Below, piece after piece: positions 1 through 7,891 of a stretch of DNA of 64,000 nt. The position numbers were made by a program, and so were the translations under genes. Position 1 is the stretch's first letter, and every line of letters starts with the position of its first letter. The stretch is taken from assembly GCA_023846275.1 (NCBI GenBank), contig CM043875.1, positions 1-64,000 on the forward strand, given 5' to 3'. The DNA comes from Vanilla planifolia. Its lineage: Eukaryota > Streptophyta > Magnoliopsida > Asparagales > Orchidaceae. A model generated the notes under the pieces. That model saw nothing but the letters and a program-made list of their open reading frames with translations, did no database searches and had not been told where the DNA came from.

Positions 1-20
1 ATTTTTTAAAATATATATTT
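1..20 (+). repeat. Tail of the unit preceding unit 1
   Basis: These 20 AT-only bases match the end of the linker found before every other anchor, but with one T fewer in the T run and one base changed or lost in the TATATTATTT part. The window opens inside the linker, so the left edge of the array is not seen. Confidence 0.85.
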
Positions 21-220
21 CAAAGTTATATAAAACTGTTATAGTCATTTATTAACTATATTTTTTATTTTAAAATCCTAAATTTTATTTGTTGATCACG
101 CAATAATAACTTAGTCTAGAAGGTTTAGAAAAGAATAAAATTATCAAATATCTAAATTTTTTCTCATAAATAATTATATAAAAATCAAAAAAGTTTAATT
201 TGTTTTACAAATATAATTTA

Positions 221-240
221 ATATATATATATATATATAT
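221..240. repeat. (AT)n microsatellite, once per unit
   Basis: A pure AT dinucleotide tract follows TATAATTTA in every unit. By unit the AT counts are 10 (unit 1), 12 (2-5), 11 (6-8), 13 (9, 10), 14 (11, 12), 11 (13-18), 14 (19) and 11 (20-25). Neighbouring units tend to share the count. It explains a good part of the unit-length differences. Confidence 0.93.
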
Positions 241-864
241 TAATTCCTTATGCTAAAAATAAAAAATTACAATTTAACGATTTCTTATGGGTGACATATA
301 TAAATATATGTGTAATAAATAGGTTAAATATAAAATTTTTAAATTTAAGAAGATCCACTACAAATCTATAACATCTGATATAAATTCAATAAATTAACAA
401 TGATTGCATGTTAACAATATATGAAAATATCAAAACATAACTCTTTTTAATATCTCATTTAAATTAAGTTATTAAACTATGATAAAAATTTATTTTTCAT
501 AATTCTATTGTGCCAACCAAATCATAATCTAATAAAATTTAATTTAAACATTGGACAAAATAGACAAGAAAAGCAACCAAAATATTACATAAATATCCAC
601 GTTATTTCTTTTATAATTTAATTCATTATATAGTCAATAAAAAAAATAACATGATAAAGGAAATCATATGAGCATCGATTCTTAAGATTATTTGCTTGAT
701 TTCGCAAATACGTTTATTTTAATTTAAATCTCAAAAAGAAAACGATACGCCTAATACCTTTCATAACTTTTTTTAATAATTATTAATATTTTGTAAAAAC
801 ATATCTTATAAATAAATATTATTTTTTTCTCTCCATCTTTTTATTCCTTCTATTTTTCTTTTAG

Positions 865-985
865 AAATAGCATAAAACTATCACGTCCAAGCATACGCTT
901 TAGTGAAGCATTGAAATTGCCTGAGTTTGAAGAAGTCTCTTAAATCAATAGCTTTCGATTTGGCGCAAGCGTGAATAATGGTATA
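865..985 (+). other. Exon-like, less AT-rich segment a (possible gene fragment)
   Basis: A long pyrimidine-rich run (about 829-862) ends in TTTTAG, and the sequence after it is much less AT-rich than its surroundings. In the frame starting at 866 there are 25 open codons (N-S-I-K-L-S-R-P-S-I-R-F-S, then E-A-L-K-L-P-E-F-E-E-V-S) to TAA at 941-943. The same frame then stays open again past GTATAC at 981. The minus strand also has a 34-codon open frame (985 down to 884, TGA at 881-883) with AG just upstream and AATAAA beyond the stop. Both strands being open weakens any coding claim. I recognise no family. The segment recurs in all 25 units, with very little change between classes. Confidence 0.2.
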
Positions 986-1077
986 CTACAAATAATAAAC
1001 AATTCATTCATTTGAGAATTATCCAAATAATGTTCTAATTAATGTATGATTTAAAATTAATTAAAAAGTTATTAACG

Positions 1078-1470
1078 AAGGCAACGCTTTCAACTCAACA
1101 GTCTTATTAACGTTGAAGCTGAAATAACGAAATTATTGTTGTCATAAAATTTTCGACTTCACTTTGAAAAACTTAATTCACTATATTAGTATAATTTTAT
1201 TTGATGAAAGATTCATTTTGTTATTATTAAGTTCATGCTACATTTTAAAAATTTTATATAAATATTTTTTAAATCTTAATTATTTGGACATGAAAAGTAC
1301 ATGTTAAAAAAAGAAATGAATGATATTTTTAACAATTAGACTTTCTTTTACTAAATTTAGTATTTTCCATGCATAATTTAATATACAAATATTAATTTGT
1401 ATTTATTTTATAATTTTTTTTAAAAATTTATTATAATTATCATTGAAATTGATTTAAAATTATTGTCATG
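1078..1470. other. Near-invariant AT-rich core of the unit
   Basis: Comparing classes A and B by eye, I find no class difference from 1078 to 1300. There is a single A/T difference at 1301 (ACATGTT versus ACTTGTT) and then none to 1470. The adjacent stretches and the GC island carry clearly more differences. It contains an imperfect inverted repeat, GCTTTCAAC (1086-1094) against GTTGAAGC (1112-1119), and a hairpin ACATG / CATGT near 1289-1305 that the B variant breaks. No reading frame of note. Confidence 0.55.
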
Positions 1471-1483
1471 CTTTGTTTCGTAA

Positions 1484-1630
1484 TTAAAAAAAGACATTTT
1501 AGTCAACGATGCGCATATCTTCTTCTGGATTTCACACCAGAACTACAATCGTGTAAAACGATTTGTAACGACATTAAAGCGAGGCAAAAATCTCGAGTTA
1601 ACGTCGCAGAATTTTTTCGAGAACAGATAA
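1484..1630 (+). other. Exon-like segment b (possible gene fragment)
   Basis: A second + strand frame is open for 48 codons from 1484 to TAA at 1628-1630. An AG at 1501-1502 (CATTTTAG) could serve as a 3' splice site. After it the frame reads V-N-D-A-H-I-F-F-W-I-S-H-Q-N-Y-N-R and continues K-R-F-V-T-T-L-K-R-G-K-N-L. The overlapping 65-codon frame could end at an AGG|GTAATT donor-like site at about 1638. If segment a were spliced at GTATAC (981), the leftover G would put segment b in this frame. All of this is inference, and no homologue is recognised. Confidence 0.18.
1509..1622. other. Cluster of short dyads (possible RNA or protein-binding structure)
   Basis: In order: the 8-bp palindrome ATGCGCAT (1509-1516); TTCTGG / CCAGAA (1523-1528, 1537-1542) with an 8-base loop; AATCGT / ACGATT (1547-1552, 1558-1563) with a 5-base loop; and TCTCGA against TCGAGA about 20 bases apart near 1590-1622. 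The loop of the AATCGT hairpin exists as GTAAA, ATAAA and CTAAA in different units while both arms stay intact in all 24 copies. Stems are short, so this may be chance. Confidence 0.4.
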
Positions 1631-1670
1631 TTATGAGGGTAATTAATTTAGTAATATGTGTATAAAACAT

Positions 1671-1687
1671 ACTGTACAAAAAAAAAA
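1671..1687 (+). repeat. Length-variable A run after CTGTAC
   Basis: An A run follows ACTGTAC. It is 10 A in unit 1, 11 in several A1 units, 10 in most B units and 9 in units 17 and 19-22. These changes move the reading frame, so the short + strand ORF downstream appears in three versions or not at all. This points to replication slippage, or to sequencing error in homopolymers, rather than to a protein. Confidence 0.8.
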
Positions 1688-2057
1688 GATACAAAGTAAC
1701 AAAACTCTTAAAACATACAACTATTTTATTAATGTTTATTGATTATCGAACTATGCAAATAACTATTAAAAATAATTGTTCCTTTTACATATTTTCAACA
1801 TCTCGATTTTTTTGTATGATAAAATCTATTTTTTATTTTTCTTTTATTCTTATTATTTTTGCTGAAATAGATTTGAATAAAATAAAATTGACATAAAATA
1901 ACTTAAATTCTTAATTTTAAAAAATTAAAGTTTGAATCATATAAGTCGTCGTATTTAAAAATAATAATTCTTTTGAAATTTATATAATTATTTTTTTGTT
2001 AATTTATATTATTTTAAAACTATATAAAATTAGCTTAATAAATAATTTAATAGTTTT

Positions 2058-2076
2058 AATCATGAGGTTCATGATT
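2058..2076. other. Perfect 8-bp dyad AATCATGA / TCATGATT
   Basis: Eight-base arms flank a 3-base centre (GGT). It is intact in units 1-7, 9-11 and 19-24, has one mismatch in unit 8 (AATAATGA), and is further altered in units 12-18 (TATAATGA). It could be a protein-binding operator or a cruciform-prone site. No function can be assigned. Confidence 0.5.
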
Positions 2077-2272
2077 TAATATAAATATTTACATAAAACT
2101 CAAATCATTAATTTATTCATAAATAAGAGTTTACATTTATTTTAAAATTTCTTTTAAAAACTGACGCGTACTGTTTATTTTTTTCAAAACCTCGGAAAAA
2201 CAAAAAAAGAATTCGGACGGCTTTTTTTTTATTTTTGTCCGCACAATACATTTACAGCGTGATTATAGGATC

Positions 2273-2304
2273 TTCGGCATAAACGGCATTATGCGGACGC
2301 CGAA
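2273..2304. other. Nested inverted repeat, TTCGGC / GCCGAA over GCATAA / TTATGC
   Basis: In A units an outer pair (2273-2278 with 2299-2304) and an inner pair (2277-2282 with 2289-2294) share bases, so they compete. In units 9-18 one G-to-C change (TTCCGC) breaks the outer pair and extends the inner pair to a perfect 8-bp stem, CCGCATAA / TTATGCGG, with loop ACGGCA. Unit 8 has TTATTCGG, which leaves one mismatch. Confidence 0.55.
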
Positions 2305-2317
2305 AATGGCCAAAATC

Positions 2318-2335
2318 CGTGAGCCAACACTCACG
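2318..2335. other. 6-bp hairpin CGTGAG / CTCACG with class-specific loop
   Basis: The arms are the same in all 24 units. The loop is CCAACA in units 1-7 and 19-24, CGGACA in unit 8 and CTGACA in units 9-18. Two neighbouring loop bases change while no arm base does. Confidence 0.55.
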
Positions 2336-2640
2336 CTTTTCCAGCGAAATTGCCGAATCGGAAGGGGCGTTCTGATTTACAAGGTCGCATAGACATATTA
2401 TGCGGAAACGGCAAAATAACGAAAGCGGAAAATATGCCACATTTTTTTATTATTGTCGGGATTAACGTAAAATGCGGATAAATCTCGTAAATATTTGCCT
2501 GTTTTATTTTTTAAACATTTAGGATTTTGAGTAAGACGTTTCCTAAATTTTTTTTTTATTAGTAAAGTATTAAAGCAAACTAAAATATAATTTCTTATCA
2601 AAATTTTAAACATATAATATTTTTTTAAAATATATTATTT

Positions 2641-5266
2641 CAAAGTTATATAAAACTGTTATAGTCATTTATTAACTATATTTTTTATTTTAAAATCCTA
2701 AATTTTATTTGTTGATCACGCAATAATAACTTAGTCTAGAAGGTTTAGAAAAGAATAAAATTATCAAATATCTAAATTTTTTCTCATAAATAATTATATA
2801 AAAATCAAAAAAGTTTAATTTGTTTTACAAATATAATTTAATATATATATATATATATATATATTAATTCCTTATGCTAAAAATAAAAAATTACAATTTA
2901 ACGATTTCTTATGGGTGACATATATAAATATATGTGTAATAAATAGGTTAAATATAAAATTTTTAAATTTAAGAAGATCCACTACAAATCTATAACATCT
3001 GATATAAATTCAATAAATTAACAATGATTGCATGTTAACAATATATGAAAATATCAAAACATAACTCTTTTTAATATCTCATTTAAATTAAGTTATTAAA
3101 CTATGATAAAAATTTATTTTTCATAATTCTATTGTGCCAACCAAATCATAATCTAATAAAATTTAATTTAAACATTGGACAAAATAGACAAGAAAAGCAA
3201 CCAAAATATTACATAAATATCCACGTTATTTCTTTTATAATTTAATTCATTATATAGTCAATAAAAAAAATAACATGATAAAGGAAATCATATGAGCATC
3301 GATTTCTTAAGATTATTTGCTTGATTTCGCAAATACGTTTATTTTAATTTAAATCTCAAAAAGAAAACGATACGCCTAATACCTTTCATAACTTTTTTTA
3401 ATAATTATTAATATTTTGTAAAAACATATCTTATAAATAAATATTATTTTTTTCTCTCCATCTTTTTATTCCTTCTATTTTTCTTTTAGAAATAGCATAA
3501 AACTATCACGTCCAAGCATACGCTTTAGTGAAGCATTGAAATTGCCTGAGTTTGAAGAAGTCTCTTAAATCAATAGCTTTCGATTTGGCGCAAGCGTGAA
3601 TAATGGTATACTACAAATAATAAACAATTCATTCATTTGAGAATTATCCAAATAATGTTCTAATTAATGTATGATTTAAAATTAATTAAAAAGTTATTAA
3701 CGAAGGCAACGCTTTCAACTCAACAGTCTTATTAACGTTGAAGCTGAAATACGAAATTATTGTTGTCATAAAATTTTCGACTTCACTTTGAAAAACTTAA
3801 TTCACTATATTAGTATAATTTTATTTGATGAAAGATTCATTTTGTTATTATTAAGTTCATGCTACATTTTAAAAATTTTATATAAATATTTTTTAAATCT
3901 TAATTATTTGGACATGAAAAGTACATGTTAAAAAAAGAAATGAATGATATTTTTAACAATTAGACTTTCTTTTACTAAATTTAGTATTTTCCATGCATAA
4001 TTTAATATACAAATATTAATTTGTATTTATTTTATAATTTTTTTTAAAAATTTATTATAATTATCATTGAAATTGATTTAAAATTATTGTCATGCTTTGT
4101 TTCGTAATTAAAAAAAGACATTTTAGTCAACGATGCGCATATCTTCTTCTGGATTTCACACCAGAACTACAATCGTGTAAAACGATTTGTAACGACATTA
4201 AAGCGAGGCAAAAATCTCGAGTTAACGTCGCAGAATTTTTTCGAGAACAGATAATTATGAGGGTAATTAATTTAGTAATATGTGTATAAAACATACTGTA
4301 CAAAAAAAAAAAGATACAAAGTAACAAAACTCTTAAAACATACAACTATTTTATTAATGTTTATTGATTATCGAACTATGCAAATAACTATTAAAAATAA
4401 TTGTTCCTTTTACATATTTTCAACATCTCGATTTTTTTGTATGATAAAATCTATTTTTTATTTTTCTTTTATTCTTATTATTTTTGCTGAAATAGATTTG
4501 AATAAAATAAAATTGACATAAAATAACTTAAATTCTTAATTTTAAAAAATTAAAGTTTGAATCATATAAGTCGTCGTATTTAAAAATAATAATTCTTTTG
4601 AAATTTATATAATTATTTTTTTGTTAATTTATATTATTTTAAAACTATATAAAATTAGCTTAATAAATAATTTAATAGTTTTAATCATGAGGTTCATGAT
4701 TTAATATAAATATTTACATAAAACTCAAATCATTAATTTATTCATAAATAAGAGTTTACATTTATTTTAAAATTTCTTTTAAAAACTGACGCGTACTGTT
4801 TATTTTTTTCAAAACCTCGGAAAAACAAAAAAAGAATTCGGACGGCTTTTTTTTTATTTTTGTCCGCACAATACATTTACAGCGTGATTATAGGATCTTC
4901 GGCATAAACGGCATTATGCGGACGCCGAAAATGGCCAAAATCCGTGAGCCAACACTCACGCTTTTCCAGCGAAATTGCCGAATCGGAAGGGGCGTTCTGA
5001 TTTACAAGGTCGCATAGACATATTATGCGGAAACGGCAAAATAACGAAAGCGGAAAATATGCCACATTTTTTTATTATTGTCGGGATTAACGTAAAATGC
5101 GGATAAATCTCGTAAATATTTGCCTGTTTTATTTTTTAAACATTTAGGATTTTGAGTAAGACGTTTCCTAAATTTTCTTTTTTATTAGTAAAGTATTAAA
5201 GCAAACTAAAATATAATTTCTTATCAAAATTTTAAACATATAATATTTTTTTAAAATATATTATTT
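2641..5266 (+). repeat. Unit 2 (class A1), 2,626 bp
   Basis: Class A1 markers throughout, with (AT)12 at 2841-2864. Near 5174 the T run carries a C (AAATTTTCTTTTTTATT). That variant is shared only with unit 5 and breaks the minus-strand 71-codon frame found in most other units. Confidence 0.97.
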
Positions 5267-7891
5267 CAAAGTTATATAAAACTGTTATAGTCATTTATTA
5301 ACTATATTTTTTATTTTAAAATCCTAAATTTTATTTGTTGATCACGCAATAATAACTTAGTCTAGAAGGTTTAGAAAAGAATAAAATTATCAAATATCTA
5401 AATTTTTTCTCATAAATAATTATATAAAAATCAAAAAAGTTTAATTTGTTTTACAAATATAATTTAATATATATATATATATATATATATTAATTCCTTA
5501 TGCTAAAAATAAAAAATTACAATTTAACGATTTCTTATGGGTGACATATATAAATATATGTGTAATAAATAGGTTAAATATAAAATTTTTAAATTTAAGA
5601 AGATCCACTACAAATCTATAACATCTGATATAAATTCAATAAATTAACAATGATTGCATGTTAACAATATATGAAAATATCAAAACATAACTCTTTTTAA
5701 TATCTCATTTAAATTAAGTTATTAAACTATGATAAAAATTTATTTTTCATAATTCTATTGTGCCAACCAAATCATAATCTAATAAAATTTAATTTAAACA
5801 TTGGACAAAATAGACAAGAAAAGCAACCAAAATATTACATAAATATCCACGTTATTTCTTTTATAATTTAATTCATTATATAGTCAATAAAAAAAATAAC
5901 ATGATAAAGGAAATCATATGAGCATCGATTTCTTAAGATTATTTGCTTGATTTCGCAAATACGTTTATTTTAATTTAAATCTCAAAAAGAAAACGATACG
6001 CCTAATACCTTTCATAACTTTTTTTAATAATTATTAATATTTTGTAAAAACATATCTTATAAATAAATATTATTTTTTTCTCTCCATCTTTTTATTCCTT
6101 CTATTTTTCTTTTAGAAATAGCATAAAACTATCACGTCCAAGCATACGCTTTAGTGAAGCATTGAAATTGCCTGAGTTTGAAGAAGTCTCTTAAATCAAT
6201 AGCTTTCGATTTGGCGCAAGCGTGAATAATGGTATACTACAAATAATAAACAATTCATTCATTTGAGAATTATCCAAATAATGTTCTAATTAATGTATGA
6301 TTTAAAATTAATTAAAAAGTTATTAACGAAGGCAACGCTTTCAACTCAACAGTCTTATTAACGTTGAAGCTGAAATACGAAATTATTGTTGTCATAAAAT
6401 TTTCGACTTCACTTTGAAAAACTTAATTCACTATATTAGTATAATTTTATTTGATGAAAGATTCATTTTGTTATTATTAAGTTCATGCTACATTTTAAAA
6501 ATTTTATATAAATATTTTTTAAATCTTAATTATTTGGACATGAAAAGTACATGTTAAAAAAAGAAATGAATGATATTTTTAACAATTAGACTTTCTTTTA
6601 CTAAATTTAGTATTTTCCATGCATAATTTAATATACAAATATTAATTTGTATTTATTTTATAATTTTTTTTAAAAATTTATTATAATTATCATTGAAATT
6701 GATTTAAAATTATTGTCATGCTTTGTTTCGTAATTAAAAAAAGACATTTTAGTCAACGATGCGCATATCTTCTTCTGGATTTCACACCAGAACTACAATC
6801 GTGTAAAACGATTTGTAACGACATTAAAGCGAGGCAAAAATCTCGAGTTAACGTCGCAGAATTTTTTCGAGAACAGATAATTATGAGGGTAATTAATTTA
6901 GTAATATGTGTATAAAACATACTGTACAAAAAAAAAAAGATACAAAGTAACAAAACTCTTAAAACATACAACTATTTTATTAATGTTTATTGATTATCGA
7001 ACTATGCAAATAACTATTAAAAATAATTGTTCCTTTTACATATTTTCAACATCTCGATTTTTTTGTATGATAAAATCTATTTTTTATTTTTCTTTTATTC
7101 TTATTATTTTTGCTGAAATAGATTTGAATAAAATAAAATTGACATAAAATAACTTAAATTCTTAATTTTAAAAAATTAAAGTTTGAATCATATAAGTCGT
7201 CGTATTTAAAAATAATAATTCTTTTGAAATTTATATAATTATTTTTTTGTTAATTTATATTATTTTAAAACTATATAAAATTAGCTTAATAAATAATTTA
7301 ATAGTTTTAATCATGAGGTTCATGATTTAATATAAATATTTACATAAAACTCAAATCATTAATTTATTCATAAATAAGAGTTTACATTTATTTTAAAATT
7401 TCTTTTAAAAACTGACGCGTACTGTTTATTTTTTTCAAAACCTCGGAAAAACAAAAAAAGAATTCGGACGGCTTTTTTTTTATTTTTGTCCGCACAATAC
7501 ATTTACAGCGTGATTATAGGATCTTCGGCATAAACGGCATTATGCGGACGCCGAAAATGGCCAAAATCCGTGAGCCAACACTCACGCTTTTCCAGCGAAA
7601 TTGCCGAATCGGAAGGGGCGTTCTGATTTACAAGGTCGCATAGACATATTATGCGGAAACGGCAAAATAACGAAAGCGGAAAATATGCCACATTTTTTTA
7701 TTATTGTCGGGATTAACGTAAAATGCGGATAAATCTCGTAAATATTTGCCTGTTTTATTTTTTAAACATTTAGGATTTTGAGTAAGACGTTTCCTAAATT
7801 TTTTTTTTATTAGTAAAGTATTAAAGCAAACTAAAATATAATTTCTTATCAAAATTTTAAACATATAATATTTTTTTAAAATATATTATTT
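5267..7891 (+). repeat. Unit 3 (class A1), 2,625 bp
   Basis: Class A1 with (AT)12 and a pure T run near 7800. I see no private differences by eye. Confidence 0.97.

Larger units (their letters stand above)
1468..1665 (+). other. 65-codon open frame, probably not a gene
   Basis: An ATG-started frame is intact in all 24 complete units (starts at 1468, 4092, 6718, 9343, 11968, 14592, 17215, 19838, 22465, 25091, 27719, 30347, 32971, 35595, 38219, 40843, 43467, 46090, 48720, 51342, 53964, 56586, 59207, 61829). It has no signal peptide, no membrane segment and no family I know. The substitutions I see within it all change the amino acid (Leu2Ile, Cys29 to Tyr or Ser, Val44Leu, Val65Ile), which is not what purifying selection gives. 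With so little divergence between units, an intact frame carries little weight. It overlaps other open frames. Confidence 0.2.
2165..2389 (+). other. Exon-like segment c: 75-codon open frame without ATG start, in GC island
   Basis: In unit 1 the + strand is open for 75 codons between TGA at 2162-2164 and TAG at 2390-2392. A possible acceptor TTTACAG ends at 2257. After it the frame reads R-D-Y-R-I-F-G-I-N-G-I-M-R-T-P-K, then M-A-K-I-R-E-P-T-L-T-L-F-Q-R-N-C and R-I-G-R-G-V-L-I-Y-K-V-A. The part upstream of the acceptor is frameshifted in B2 units by a T9-to-T10 change; the part downstream stays open in all units. Class differences here change residues (Gly to Arg, Pro to Leu, Arg to Gly). It overlaps an open minus-strand frame. 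No family recognised. Confidence 0.2.
2252..2440 (-). other. 62-codon minus-strand open frame, probably not a gene
   Basis: ATG-started and present once per unit in all 24 complete copies, in the GC island. There is no recognisable domain. Between classes it has both silent changes (GCC/GCG Ala, CCT/CCC Pro) and radical ones (Trp to Gln or Pro, His to Asn, Ala to Gly, Thr to Met). A 71-codon frame starts further upstream on the same strand (2398-2613) and overlaps its N-terminal part; that one is broken by indels in units 2, 5, 22 and 24. The frame probably stays open because the island is poor in stop-like triplets. Confidence 0.2.
2165..2480. other. CpG-containing GC island of the unit
   Basis: The least AT-rich part of the unit, with many CG dinucleotides in an otherwise AT-rich repeat. 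ATGCGG occurs at 2291-2296, 2400-2405 and 2472-2477, the first two within TTATGCGG. CGGAC (2214-2218) pairs with GTCCG (2237-2241). The equivalent in later units lies around 4877, 7503, 10128, 12753, 15377, 18000, 20623, 23249, 25875, 28503, 31133, 33757, 36381, 39005, 41629, 44252, 46876, 49504, 52126, 54748, 57370, 59991 and 62613. It carries about nine A/B differences, more per base than the core. Confidence 0.75.
21..2640 (+). repeat. Unit 1 (class A1), 2,620 bp
   Basis: This is the shortest complete unit and the reference for internal positions. It has (AT)10 at 221-240, the shortest tract in the window. It carries A1 markers: AATAGGTT, TTTCTTAAG context, ACATGTT, GTGTATAAAAC, and hairpin loop CCAACA. 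Two private indels stand out: a missing T near 680 (GATTCTTAAG instead of GATTTCTTAAG) and an extra A near 1126 (GAAATAACG instead of GAAATACG). Confidence 0.97.

Noticed and set aside
881-985. Minus-strand terminal exon (34 codons, AG before it, AATAAA after the stop)
   Set aside because: It uses the same bases as the + strand candidate, and AG and AATAAA are common by chance in such AT-rich DNA. It is mentioned under segment a only.
2430-2480. CENP-B box-like site around TCGGGATTAACG
   Set aside because: CGGGA is present but the required TTCG eleven bases before CGGG is not.
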